Shown: positions 9,662-19,901 of the stretch, piece by piece
Layout: each line of letters begins with the position of its first letter
Position numbering within the stretch: the first letter of the stretch is position 1
Source of the DNA: DASWJZ01 sp963792885
Lineage (GTDB): Bacteria; Pseudomonadota; Alphaproteobacteria; Rhizobiales; Afifellaceae
Reading direction: 5' to 3'
Assembly (NCBI GenBank): GCA_963792885.1
Contig: CAWBXX010000001.1
Location: 248,001 to 312,000 of the forward strand
DNA: 64,000 bases
Program-made: the position numbers and the translations under genes
Notes under the pieces: model-generated
Told to the model about the DNA's origin: nothing
What the model saw: the letters and a program-made list of their open reading frames with translations, nothing else
Database searches by the model: none

Positions 9662-10336
9662 CTACTCTTGCGCGTCGAGAAGCGTCAGCGCCTCCGCGCC
9701 GCTTAGCACGTCGTCGCCCGCACCGAAATCAGCCTCGGCCGCCAACGCCGCGTCGAGTATCTCGACATAGTCGTCGCGCGGGACTTCCACCGCGCCGAAC
9801 TGCGTCAGGTGCGCGGTGATGAACTGTGCGTCGAGGAGCTTGAAGCCGCCGCGCTTCAGCCGCGCCACGAGATGCACCAGCGCCACTTTCGAGGCGTCGC
9901 GCTCAAGTGCGAACATGCTCTCGCCGAAGAACGCGGCGCGGAGTTTTACCCCGTAGAGCCCGCCGACGAGCCGCCCCTCGCGCCATGCCTCGACGGTGTG
10001 GACGTGGCCCAAGCGAAAGAGCGCGCCGTAGAGCTTTCGGATCGGCGCGTTGATCCAGGTCGCGCGGCGGCCGGGTCTGGGCGCCGCGCACGCGTCGATC
10101 ACAGCATCGAAGTCGGAGTCGATGCGAATCTCGAAGCGGTCGGAGCGCAGCGTGCGGGCAAGCCGGCGCGGCACGTGGAAGGATTCGAGCGGAATGACGC
10201 CGCGCATCTCCGGCTCGACCCAATAGAGCGTCGGGTCCTCGGCGGAATCCGCCATCGGGAAGATGCCGCAGGCATAAGCGCGCAGGAGCAGCGACGGCGT
10301 GACGAGGTCCTGATCCTTGTCCCGCGGCCGCGCCAT
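9662..10336 (-). CDS. aat: Leucyl/phenylalanyl-tRNA--protein transferase
   Basis: Transfers Leu or Phe from tRNA to proteins with N-terminal Arg or Lys, marking them for ClpAP (the N-end rule). The 224-residue product shows the family hallmarks LLRAYACGIFPMAD at the N-terminus, YWVEPEMRGVIP, WREGRLVGGLYGV, FFGESMF and LLDAQFITAHLTQFGA. The ATG at 10336 lies five bases after the repaired accC stop, so it is the last gene of aroQ-accB-accC-aat. A longer open frame that appears to fuse it to AccC is only a by-product of the frameshift in accC. Confidence 0.93.
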   Translation of the reverse strand: MARPRDKDQDLVTPSLLLRAYACGIFPMADSAEDPTLYWVEPEMRGVIPLESFHVPRRLARTLRSDRFEIRIDSDFDAVIDACAAPRPGRRATWINAPIRKLYGALFRLGHVHTVEAWREGRLVGGLYGVKLRAAFFGESMFALERDASKVALVHLVARLKRGGFKLLDAQFITAHLTQFGAVEVPRDDYVEILDAALAAEADFGAGDDVLSGAEALTLLDAQE

Positions 10337-10341
10337 CGGGC

Positions 10342-11698
<1,357 letters not shown>

Positions 11699-11722
11699 CT
11701 AAGCGCCGAGTGCTGAGCTGCG

Positions 11723-11875
11723 CGTAACCTCCCCCTTGAGGGGAGGTCGAAGTTTCCGAGCCGCAGGCGACGGAATTTCGGGAGGGTGAGAGCACAAGTG
11801 CCGCGACCCCTCCCGGATTTTCGGTCTCGCTTCGCGCGACGAAAATCCGACCTCCCTCAAGGGGGAGGTTAAGGG
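11723..11875. repeat. Compound inverted repeat A, copy 2, inside the accB-accC gap
   Basis: Second copy of the element at 8861-9023, with identical ends (taacctcccccttgagggg and ccctcaagggggaggtta) and matching inner arms around gaatttcgggagggt and acccctcccggatttt. It lies in the 213-base gap between accB and accC, which are usually tightly spaced in one operon, so it would be transcribed as a large stem-loop between the two reading frames. Confidence 0.8.
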
Positions 11876-11911
11876 TACTGACTTCGCCAATGCCGAGCGC
11901 ATCTCGCGCCG

Positions 11912-12378
11912 CTACTCGATGATCATCAGCGGCTGGCCGAACTCCACCGGCTGGCCGTCCTCGACCAGGATGTCGGCGACGCGGCCGGCGCGAGGCGCGG
12001 CGACCTCGTTCATGTGCTTCATCGCCTCGACGATCAGAATCGTCTGCCCGGCGCGCACGACATCGCCGATCTCCACGAACGGCTTGGCGGACGGATCGGC
12101 GGCGCGATAGGCGGTGCCGACCATCGGCGAGGGCACGCAGCCCGGATGCCGCGACGGGTCGAGCTGCTTCGCCTCGCTCGCCTCAGATGCCGCCTGCGCT
12201 TCGGCCGGCGCCTTCGGACGGCGACTCGACATAGGCGACTGCGCTCGGCGCGCGCGCGCGCCACGCGGATGCGGAAATCGTCCTGCTCGATCTCGATCTC
12301 CGAGAGCTCCGTCTCCTTCAGAAGCGCGGCAAGCTCGCGGATCAGCTCCTTGTCGACGCCAGGCTTCTTCTCGCCCAT
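11912..12378 (-). CDS. accB: Acetyl-CoA carboxylase biotin carboxyl carrier protein AccB, one apparent frameshift
   Basis: Carries biotin between AccC and the AccA/AccD transferase. The N-terminal helix region begins MGEKKPGVDKELIRELAALL; the C-terminal biotinyl domain has VPSPMVGTAY, and the biotinylated lysine is in VEAMKHMNEV (the common form is AMKLMNE). The halves are joined in a CG-repeat near 12250, where loss of one base yields APSAVAYVESPSEG. Repaired length about 155 residues, normal. It lies four bases after aroQ. Confidence 0.92.
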
Positions 12379-12382
12379 CAAC

Positions 12383-12835
12383 TCATTTCCGTTCGGGCGC
12401 GGCCGCCTTGAGCGCGGCCAGGCCATCGATTGCCAAGAGATAGGAGTCCGCACCGAAGCCGCAGATCACGCCTTTGGCAACCGGCGAGATCATGGAATGG
12501 TGGCGGAAAGCTTCACGCGCGAAGACGTTTGAGAGGTGCACCTCGATGACCGGCGCGTCGATGGCGCGGATGGCGTCGTGAAGTGCGATGGAGGTGTGCG
12601 TGTAGGCGCCGGCGTTCAAGACCACGCCGGCCGAGTCGGCCGCCTCGTGCAGCCAGTCGACCAGCTCGCCCTCGTGGTTCGACTGGCGGAACACGACCTC
12701 GAAGCCGTGCGCGGCGGCGCGCTTCTTCGCCTTCTTCTCGATATCGGCGAGCGTCATCGTTCCGTAGATCTGCGACTCGCGCTTGCCGAGGCGGTTGAGG
12801 TTCGGGCCGTTCAGGATGTGGATCGCGGGGGCCAT
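12383..12835 (-). CDS. aroQ: Type II 3-dehydroquinate dehydratase
   Basis: Converts 3-dehydroquinate to 3-dehydroshikimate in aromatic amino-acid synthesis. The 150-residue length, the N-terminal ILNGPNLNRLGKRESQIYG with the catalytic tyrosine, QSNHEGELVDWLHEA, the LNAGAYTHTSIALHDAI loop and the EVHLSNVFAREAFRHHS stretch with catalytic histidine are all typical of the dodecameric type II enzyme. It is the first gene of aroQ-accB-accC-aat. Confidence 0.95.
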   Translation of the reverse strand: MAPAIHILNGPNLNRLGKRESQIYGTMTLADIEKKAKKRAAAHGFEVVFRQSNHEGELVDWLHEAADSAGVVLNAGAYTHTSIALHDAIRAIDAPVIEVHLSNVFAREAFRHHSMISPVAKGVICGFGADSYLLAIDGLAALKAAAPERK

Positions 12836-13219
12836 CTCGCGGCATTCGCTGGCGTTTCCGGCCTCCGGCGGCCGGCGCTCGTTTTATAGGCGGTTTCGGT
12901 CATGCGCAAAGCCGCCGTCATCGGAGTGCAAAAAAAGAAGTGCATGAGCGCCGGCCCCGCTCGCCGGTGAGTCGGGCAGGGCCGCCAGTCGGGACGCCAC
13001 GGTTTTCCCCGCTTTCCCCCTTCCCCACCGGCGCTCAACAGCGGCGGCTGAAAGTTCGCACCGGGAATTGTCAAGACTTGACCCCCCCTCTCGCTCGCCC
13101 TTAGCCTCGAAACCCTGTCGCCAAGAGTCGTGTCGACGGGCGGCGGAAATCCAGCGTTCGCACGTGTAGAGGTGCTGTCCGAGCGATCGGCCGGCGCAGT
13201 GGAATTTCTGCGCTGAAAA

Positions 13220-13266
13220 GCACAAAATGTAGTGCGTAACCCTCTGTTAATCTCTATATGTAGAAA
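13220..13266 (+). promoter_or_regulatory. Pair of NrdR-box-like sites upstream of nrdJ
   Basis: Two imperfect palindromes, gcacaaaatgtagtgc at 13220-13235 and tctctatatgtagaaa at 13251-13266, resemble the NrdR box (ACACWATATMTWGTGT-like). Their centres are 31 bases apart, three helical turns, as is usual for tandem NrdR boxes. They end 131 bases before the nrdJ start. The remainder of the 560-base gap from 12836 holds no open frame I would support and no recognisable cobalamin riboswitch. Confidence 0.6.
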
Positions 13267-13397
13267 GTTGGGCTGCGGGGACGCGGCCCGGAATCGGGGC
13301 GCTGAACCAGAAAAATGAGGGCATCGGGCGGGCTGTCCGATGTTAAAGTGGGCGGGCGCGATGCTCGGCCCGTCGTTGAGAATGGAGCGGGGCAAAA

Positions 13398-16300
13398 ATG
13401 CGGATTGAACGTCACTACACCACCAAGGGTCAGTCGCCTTACGAGACGGTCGAGTTCCGTACGGCGACGAGCGAGATCCGCAATCCCGACGGCTCGGTGG
13501 TCTTCCGCCTCGACGCGATCGAGGTGCCCGCGGCCTGGAGCCAGGTCGCGACCGACGTCCTTGCACAGAAATATTTCCGCAAGGCGGGCGTGCCCGCGCG
13601 CCTGAAGAAGATCGAGGAGAACTCCGTCCCCTCCTTCCTGTGGCGCTCGGAGGCGGACGAGGCGGCGCTCGCCGAGCTTCCCGAGGCGGAGCGATCCGGC
13701 TCGGAGATGGACGCGCGGCAGGTCTTCGACCGGCTCGCCGGCACCTGGACCTATTGGGGCTGGAAGGGCGGCTACTTCTCCTCGGAGGAGGACGCGCAGG
13801 CGTTCTACGACGAGCTTCGCTACATGCTCGCCACGCAGAAGGCGGCGCCGAACTCCCCGCAATGGTTCAACACCGGGCTCCACTGGGCCTACGGCATCGA
13901 TGGCCCGAGCCAGGGCCATTATTACGTCGACCATTGGACGAAGGAGCTGGTGAAGTCGGAGACGGCTTACGAGCACCCGCAGCCGCATGCCTGCTTCATC
14001 CAGTCGGTGTCGGACGACCTCGTCAACGAGGGCGGCATCATGGACCTTTGGGTGCGCGAGGCGCGCCTCTTCAAATACGGCTCCGGCACCGGCTCCAACT
14101 TCTCGCGGCTGCGCGGCGAGGGCGAGCGGCTTTCGGGCGGCGGCAAGTCGTCCGGCCTGATGAGCTTCCTGAAGATCGGCGACCGCGCGGCGGGCGCCAT
14201 CAAGTCGGGCGGCACGACGCGCCGCGCGGCGAAGATGGTGGTGGTCGACGTCGACCATCCCGACATCGAGAATTACGTGAACTGGAAGGTGAAGGAGGAG
14301 CAGAAGGTCGCCGCGCTCGTCGCCGGCTCGAAGGCCTGCGCCAGGCACCTCTCCTTGATCATGCGCGCCTGCGTGAACTGCGAGGGCCCGGGCGACGACT
14401 GCTTCGATCCGCAGAAGAACCCGGCGCTGAAGCGCGAGATCCGCGCCGCGAAGCGCGCCAACGTGCCGGAGAACTACATCAAGCGCGTGATGCAGTTCGC
14501 CAAGCAGGGCTATTCCAAGATCGAGTTCCCGATCTTCGACCTCGACTGGGATTCGGAGGCCTACCTCACCGTCTCCGGCCAGAACTCCAACAATTCGGTG
14601 CGCGTCACCGACGAGTTCCTGCGCGGCGGTCGAGGACGACAAGGACTGGAACCTCACCTTCCGCATCACCGGCAAGGTGGCGAAGACGCTGCCGGCGCGC
14701 GAGCTGTGGGAGACGATCGGCAAGGCCGCCTGGCAATCGGCCGATCCCGGCATCCAGTACCACACGACGATCAACGACTGGCACACCTGCCGGGCGGACG
14801 GCGAGATCATCGCCTCCAATCCGTGCTCGGAGTACATGTTCCTCGACGACACGGCCTGCAATCTCGCCTCGATGAACCTGCTGCAGTTCCGTAAGGACGA
14901 CGGCGAGCTTCGACACGCGTCGCCTACGAGCATGCCGTGCGGCTGTGGACGATCGTGCTCGAGATCTCCGTCGCTGATGGCGCAGTTCCCGTCGAAGGAG
15001 ATCGCGCAGCTCTCCTACGACTACCGCACGCTCGGCCTCGGCTACGCCAATATCGGCGGGCTCCTGATGACCTCCGGCATCCCCTACGATTCGCCGGAAG
15101 GCCGCGCGATCTGCGGCGCGCTGACCGCGATCATGACCGGCGTCGCCTATGCCACCTCCGCGGAGATGGCGGGCGAGCTCGGCGCCTTCCCGGCGTTCGA
15201 GCGGAACCGCGAGGTGATGCTGCGCGTCATGCGCAACCACGCCCGCGCCGCGCGCGGCCAGGGCCACGGCTACGAGCAGCTCGCACACCAACCCGGTGCC
15301 GCTCGACCATCGCGAATTGCCCGGACGCGAATCCTTGTCGAGCGCGCCGTCGCCGCGTGGGAGCGCGCGGTCAATCTCGGCGAGCAGCACGGCTATCGCA
15401 ACGCCCAGGCGACCGTGATCGCGCCGACCGGCACGATCGGCCTCGTCATGGATTGCGACACGACCGGCATCGAGCCCGACTTCGCGCTGGTGAAGTTCAA
15501 GAAGCTCGCCGGCGGCGGCTACTTCAAGATCATCAACCGCGCCGTGCCGGAGGCGCTCGCGACGCTCGGCTATTCGCTGCCGGAGATCGAGGCGATCGTC
15601 ACCTACGCGGTCGGCCGCGGCACGCTGAAGGGCGCGCCGGGGATCAACCACGACACGCTGAAGGCCAAGGGCTTCACCGAGGAGAAGCTCGTCGCAGATG
15701 GAGGCCGGCCTCGCCTCCGCCTTCGACATCAAGTTCGCCTTCAACAAATGGTCGCTCGGCGAGGAGTTCTGCCGCGACGCGCTGAAGCTCTCCGCCGAGC
15801 AGCTCGCCGACCCGCAGCTCGACCTGCTCGCCGCGATCGGCTTCTCCAGGAAGGACATCGACGCCGCCAACGTCTTCGTCTGCGGGGCGATGACGCTGGA
15901 AGGCGCGCCGCATCTGAAGGCCGAGCACCTGCCGGTCTTCGACTGCGCCAGCCCCTGCGGGCGGCTCGGCAAGCGCTCGCTCTCTGGGAGAGCCACATCC
16001 GCATGATGGCGGCGGCGCAGCCGTTCATCTCCGGCGCCATCTCCAAGACCATCAACATGCCGAACAGCGCGACGGTCGAGGAGTGCAAGGACGCCTACAT
16101 GCTGTCGTGGAAGCTGGCCTTGAAGGCGAACGCGCTCTACCGCGACGGCTCCAAGCTCTCGCAGCCCTTGAACGCCTCGCTCATCGCCGACGACGAGGAG
16201 GACGAGGAGGAGGCGCTGGAGACGCTGATCGCGTCGACCGCCCCCGCCCGCGCCGCCTCGATGGCGGAGCGGATCGTGGAGCGCATCGTCGAACGCGAGG

Positions 16301-17208
16301 TGCGCGGGCGCGAAAAGCTTCCCGGCCGGCGCAAGGGCTATACGCAGAAGGCCATCGTCGGCGGCCACAAGGTCTATCTCCGCACCGGCGAATACGACGA
16401 CGGGCGGCATCGGCGAGATCTTCATCGACATGCACAAGGAAGGCGCCGCCTTCCGCGCGATGATGAACAACTTCGCCATCGCCATCTCGCTCGGCCTGCA
16501 ATACGGCGTGCCGCTCGAGGAATACGTGGAGGCCTTCACCTTCACGCGCTTCGAGCCGGCGGGCGTCGTCATGGGCAACGAGGCGATCAAGAACGCCACC
16601 TCGATCCTCGACTACATCTTCCGCGAGCTCGCCGTCTCCTATCTCGGCCGCCACGACCTCGCGCATGTGCAGCCGGAGGACATCGGCTCGACCACGATCG
16701 GCCGCGGCGTCGAGGCGGAGAAGCCGCGCCGCCGCGCCGGTCTCCAACGGTTTCGTGCGCGGCCAGGGCGGACGATTCCGCCTGCTCGACAACGATGCGC
16801 GGGGGGACGCGCGCGGCGAGGCGAAGGGCGGCGGACAGGCGGTCGCAGGGCGGCGCGCATGCCTCGCCCGCCAAGCTCGCGCAGATCGGGCCTCGTCGCC
16901 GCGATCTCCTCGGCCAAGCCGCTGGTCGGCTCAGGCGGCGGCTCAGGCTCCGGCGGCGCCACGGCGCTGAAGCGCGAGACGCAGCCGGAAGTCTCCACCG
17001 AGCCCGCCGGCTACGCCGCCAACGCACCGCACGCGCACGAGCATGCCGAGGCGAGGACGCCGCGCCCGACAAGGCGCAGAAGGCCGCCGAGGCGCGCATG
17101 AAGGGCTACGAGGGCGAAGCCTGCGGCGAATGCGGGAATTTCACGATGGTCCGAAACGGCACCTGCCTGAAGTGCGACACGTGCGGAAGCACGAGCGGGT
17201 GTTCGTAG
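13398..17208 (+). CDS. nrdJ: Vitamin B12-dependent ribonucleoside-diphosphate reductase (class II), about ten apparent frameshifts
   Basis: Makes deoxyribonucleotides using adenosylcobalamin as radical source. Recognisable in order are the N-terminal region with NSPQWFNTGLHWAYG, PHACFIQSV with an active-site cysteine, GSGTGSNFSRLRG, SGQNSNNSVRVTDEF, SNPCSEYMFLDDTACNLAS with the second cysteine, PTGTIGLVMDCDTTGIEPD, CGRLGKRSLSW, SGAISKTINMPNSATVEE, and a C-terminal cysteine-rich tail (CGECGNF, CLKCDTCG) that re-reduces the active site. The frame changes near 14625, 14910, 14972, 15285, 15350, 15697, 15985, 16400 and 16735, and again before the tail. Repaired length is about 1,260 residues, usual for the long alphaproteobacterial form. 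The density of breaks is the highest in the window, so a true pseudogene cannot be fully excluded, but conservation between breaks is complete. Confidence 0.88.
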
Positions 17209-17234
17209 GCGCCGCGGATTTTCTCAGGACCTTG

Positions 17235-17265
17235 AAGGCCCGGCTTAGCCGGGCCTTTCTCTTTT
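17235..17265 (+). terminator. Rho-independent terminator of nrdJ
   Basis: The perfect hairpin aaggcccggc-ttagccgggccttt is followed by ctctttt, starting 27 bases after the nrdJ stop. Stem of about nine base pairs, mostly G-C, then a T-rich run: a standard intrinsic terminator. Confidence 0.85.
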
Positions 17266-17293
17266 CGGATACCCTCTCTTTCTATCAAGACAT

Positions 17294-17352
17294 GGACATT
17301 GTCCTCCTGGAAATTTTCTCCTCTTGACATATCTGTCCAAAGACTTTAGATA
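17294..17352 (+). promoter_or_regulatory. Sigma70-type promoter with two GACA/TGTC palindromes
   Basis: TTGACA at 17324-17329 and TAGATA at 17347-17352 are separated by exactly 17 bases. The perfect 11-base palindrome ggacattgtcc is at 17294-17304, and gacatatctgtc at 17326-17337 overlaps the -35 box; a third half-site, ggaca, lies at about 17363, just before the start codon. Arrangement suggests a regulator binding GGACA/TGTCC half-sites and repressing transcription; the regulator is not identified. Confidence 0.65.
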
Positions 17353-17373
17353 GGGCCCGAAAGGACATCCGCG

Positions 17374-17919
17374 ATGGCCAATCTTTCCCGAACCGCATTG
17401 CTCGAATTCATCGACTACCTCGCCAATAAGGGCTTGATGAACAAGACGACCGCATCCGCGCGCAAGGCTGCCGCAAACCGAGTGCTCGGAATACTGGACG
17501 ACGCCGAAGCAAACGACGTTTCCAAGATCGATCTCGATGAGGTTATGACGAGATTCCACAATCTGGAGGGCGCCAAGTTTACGCCGGATAGCCTGAACAC
17601 GTACAAGAGCCGGCTTAAGTCGGCGATCGAAGATTTCGTCCGGTATCAGCGGGACCCACTCAATTTCAGGCCTACGACGCAAAACACTGGGCGGCGTCTC
17701 GCCGAGCGCCAGAAGCCTGCAGGTAACGCCGAGACCTCGCGGAAAAGCGTCAACCCGCCGGTCGCATCGGCCGAAGCTCCTCCGGCATCGGTGAGCATTC
17801 TGCCCATCCCAATTCGTCCGGATCTCACGATCAAGATCCAGGGCCTTCCCTACGACCTCACGCCTCAAGAGGCCTTGAAGATCGCCAATGTCGTTAGAGC
17901 GATGGCTGTCTCAGATTGA
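17374..17919 (+). CDS. Protein of unknown function with SAM-like / integrase core-binding-like N-terminus
   Basis: 181-residue protein I do not recognise by name. Residues 1-95 are helical and resemble the N-terminal core-binding domain of tyrosine recombinases (FIDYLANKGLMNKTTASARK, then LDEVMTRFHNLEG, SLNTYKSRLKSAIEDFVRY), but no catalytic domain with R..HxxR..Y follows. Residues 95-145 are a Pro/Ala/Ser linker, and the last 35 residues (IRPDLTIKIQGLPYDLTPQE) look like a short folded segment ending ANVVRAMA. It has its own strong, palindrome-bearing promoter and the base composition is lower in G+C than its neighbours. It could be a DNA-binding relic of a mobile element or a regulator. Confidence 0.7.
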   Translation: MANLSRTALLEFIDYLANKGLMNKTTASARKAAANRVLGILDDAEANDVSKIDLDEVMTRFHNLEGAKFTPDSLNTYKSRLKSAIEDFVRYQRDPLNFRPTTQNTGRRLAERQKPAGNAETSRKSVNPPVASAEAPPASVSILPIPIRPDLTIKIQGLPYDLTPQEALKIANVVRAMAVSD

Positions 17920-18112
17920 CGCGGTGTCCATAGCCGCTGTCATCTCGGCGCACGCCGAGCATCCGGAGGCCGCTGGGCCGGGAGTTCCAACCCCGCAGCC
18001 CGGCGGCCCCCACCGTTTGTGACAGTAGAATAGAAACTGCTTATCAAATGTTCAATCTCAGCCGCTGGCCCGCCGCGAGCAGAAATGCCGGGACCGGCGT
18101 CCATCATACCGA

Positions 18113-18179
18113 CTAACCCTCATCCGTCGCCTTCGGCGACACCTTCTCCCAAGCTTGGGAGAAGGTCGAAGGTGGCGCC
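18113..18179. repeat. Dispersed repeat B, copy 2, with terminator-like hairpin
   Basis: Shares ctaaccctcatccgtcgcc, the gtcgccttcggcgac hairpin and a strong second hairpin (ccttctcccaagcttgggagaagg) with copy 1 at 9602-9660. It sits between the convergent 17374-17919 gene and higA. The rest of the 267-base gap holds nothing I can identify. Confidence 0.7.
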
Positions 18180-18186
18180 GTCGCGC

Positions 18187-18507
18187 CTAAGCCGCCTCCC
18201 TTACCGTAGGTATGCGCTTCACTTCATCCCGCAGCTTCTCCGAGGCGTGCCAGAGGTCGTAGGCTTGCTGCATCCGGAGCCAGAGGCCGGGCCCGTTGCC
18301 GCAGAATTTTCCGAGCCGCAACGCCATCTCCGGCGTCACCGACGTGCGCTCCGAGAGGATGCGGTGAAGCGTCTGCCGCGTGATCCCGAGGTGCCCCGCC
18401 GCCTCGGCCACCGACATGCGCAGCGCAGGCAGAACCGTCTCGCGCAAGACTGCGCCCGGATGAGTCGGCGCCCGATTGGGCCGTCCGGCTGCGAATTCCT
18501 TACTCAT
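18187..18507 (-). CDS. higA: HigA-family antitoxin (XRE-type HTH)
   Basis: Antitoxin of a type II module that neutralises HigB and represses its own promoter. The 106-residue product has the HigA-type opening PTHPGAVLRETVLPALRMSV, an HTH (AAGHLGITRQTLHRILSERT) around residues 35-60, and the conserved ending region MALRLGKFCGNGPGLWLRMQ. I start at MSKEFAAGR (18507), leaving 17 bases after the higB stop. The gene order toxin first, antitoxin second is the higBA order. Confidence 0.9.
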   Translation of the reverse strand: MSKEFAAGRPNRAPTHPGAVLRETVLPALRMSVAEAAGHLGITRQTLHRILSERTSVTPEMALRLGKFCGNGPGLWLRMQQAYDLWHASEKLRDEVKRIPTVREAA

Positions 18508-18524
18508 GCGCTTCTCCTCTGCGC

Positions 18525-18803
18525 CTAATGGTAGTTCTCCAGGTCGACGCGCCAAGCTTCGCCGTCTTCGAACTCGAACGTGATGCAGACCGGCCCATTC
18601 ACATGGACCGTATAGCGTCTCGGCTTGATACCTCGCAGCGCGTGAAAGTCGTAGCCGGGGATGTCCATGTCCTCCGGACGCTCCGCAGCATCGAGCGCGT
18701 CAAGGCGCTCCAGGATGCGCTGATGCAGCCGCGGATCGACTTTTCCAGATCGGCCGCTGCGCCAAAGATCACGGAGGCCCTTGTGCCTGAACGACCTGAT
18801 CAC
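18525..18803 (-). CDS. higB: HigB-family toxin (RelE superfamily ribosome-dependent mRNase)
   Basis: 92-residue RelE-fold toxin expected to cut mRNA on the ribosome. The opening IRSFRHKGLRDLWRSGRSGKVDP, the central PGYDFHALRGIKPRRYTVHVNG and the terminal FEFEDGEAWRVDLENYH match HigB proteins, including the basic residues of the GxKxxRY-type stretch. Intact, first in the operon, preceded by a palindromic promoter. Confidence 0.9.
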   Translation of the reverse strand: MIRSFRHKGLRDLWRSGRSGKVDPRLHQRILERLDALDAAERPEDMDIPGYDFHALRGIKPRRYTVHVNGPVCITFEFEDGEAWRVDLENYH

Positions 18804-18809
18804 AAGATT

Positions 18810-18838
18810 TGTGTAACTTGTTATGTTACACTTGTCAA
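18810..18838 (-). promoter_or_regulatory. higBA promoter with 21-base palindromic operator
   Basis: The perfect inverted repeat gtgtaac-ttgttat-gttacac spans 18811-18831. Reading the minus strand, TTGACA (18833-18838) is followed after 17 bases by TACACA, so the palindrome covers the spacer and -10 box. This is where HigA would be expected to bind for autorepression. Confidence 0.7.
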
Positions 18839-18904
18839 CCCAGGCGTTACGTCCTTCGCAGGCAGATCGGCGTGTTCGACCGCCAGGGCCGATTGGACGA
18901 AGCG

Positions 18905-19624
18905 GTGAGGTTTGCTAGTCTCGTTGCCGTGCTCCGTCTCGTCCTCATCACCGCCAGTTTCTTCCTGACCATCGCTTCCGCGTGGGCAGAGGGCCCCTCC
19001 TTCGATTGCGCCAAAGCCAAAGCACCCGACGAGATCGTCATCTGCGGCGACGAGCAGCTTGCGCAGCTCGATCGGTTGGCGGCGCTGGCCTACGACGAGG
19101 CGCGGCACGCGAGCGGACGCTCTTCGGCGCGGGCGGCGGCGCGCGACGGGCTTGCGGCGCGGAGCCATTGCGGAGCTGACCGAGACTGCATCATGTCCGT
19201 GCAGGTCGCGACCATCATCAAGTTCCAGCAACTCGGCGCGACGGTCACCCTGCCCGATTGGGCGATGAGCGCCACGATGGATGGATCGAACGCGGGCGAC
19301 GGCGGCACGCTTCCGACCGAGATCGGCCAGTGCGCCAACACGACGATCGTCGAGATCACCAGCCGCTTCCAAGCCGACATCAACGCCGATCCGGACGACG
19401 GCAGCGCCGTCACCTTCGAGAACGGCGGCGGGCAGGTCTCTTACGAGAAGGTGCGGGAGATCATCGACTCGCGCGTCGGCGACCCGGTGCTGATGTGCCT
19501 CGTCGAGCTTCCGCAGGACTGCCCGCCCGGCGACGACCGCGGCCGCATCTACACGACGACGAACCTCAGAACGCAGGAATCGTGGACGCTATCCGACTCG
19601 CAGCATTCCTGCGGCGGGGCGTGA
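18905..19624 (+). CDS. Secreted protein with LprI-like N-terminal domain
   Basis: About 239 residues with a signal peptide (hydrophobic run LVAVLRLVLITASFFLTIASAWA). The mature N-terminus FDCAKAKAPDEIVICGDEQLAQLDRLA is the pattern of the DUF1311/LprI group, with paired cysteines. The remainder carries four more cysteines and acidic stretches and is not recognised. GTG at 18905 or 18929 are both possible starts; an ATG much farther upstream overlaps the higBA promoter and is unlikely. Confidence 0.65.
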   Translation: MRFASLVAVLRLVLITASFFLTIASAWAEGPSFDCAKAKAPDEIVICGDEQLAQLDRLAALAYDEARHASGRSSARAAARDGLAARSHCGADRDCIMSVQVATIIKFQQLGATVTLPDWAMSATMDGSNAGDGGTLPTEIGQCANTTIVEITSRFQADINADPDDGSAVTFENGGGQVSYEKVREIIDSRVGDPVLMCLVELPQDCPPGDDRGRIYTTTNLRTQESWTLSDSQHSCGGA

Positions 19625-19700
19625 GCGACGGCGTGGCGTCCTGCGGTGCCGTCATCCTGACGTTCTCCCAATCACCTCGGGACCGTGCTATGCCTCGGGC

Positions 19701-19901
19701 ATGACCCGCGTCGAACGCATCGAGAAGGAAATCGCCGAGCTCTCCGCGCGGGAGCTTGAGGATTTCCGCGCGTGGTTCGAGGCTTTCGACGCCGCACGCT
19801 GGGATGAGAAGCTTGAGCGGGACGCGGCTTCTGGTGCCCTTGACGCACTCGCCGAGGAAGCCCTCGCGGGCCATCGCGCCGGACGCAGCAAGCCTCTGTG
19901 A
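19701..19901 (+). CDS. Putative antitoxin of a type II module
   Basis: 66-residue acidic helical protein. The stretch VERIEKEIAELSARELEDFRAWFEAFDAARWDEK resembles small antitoxins that precede ParE/RelE-like toxins in alphaproteobacteria, with a neutralising C-terminal helix. Its stop overlaps the start of the next gene (GTGA), the typical coupling of such pairs. No DNA-binding domain is evident. Confidence 0.75.
   Translation: MTRVERIEKEIAELSARELEDFRAWFEAFDAARWDEKLERDAASGALDALAEEALAGHRAGRSKPL

Noticed and set aside
12836..13219. Cobalamin riboswitch upstream of nrdJ
   Set aside because: I looked for the B12-box (GCCACTG and GACCAGGAGACCTGCC-like) and saw neither on either strand.
14605..16599. 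Long minus-strand open frame opposite nrdJ (664 codons)
   Set aside because: Low-complexity Arg/Ala/Gly composition with no family motif; it mirrors codon bias of nrdJ on the other strand.
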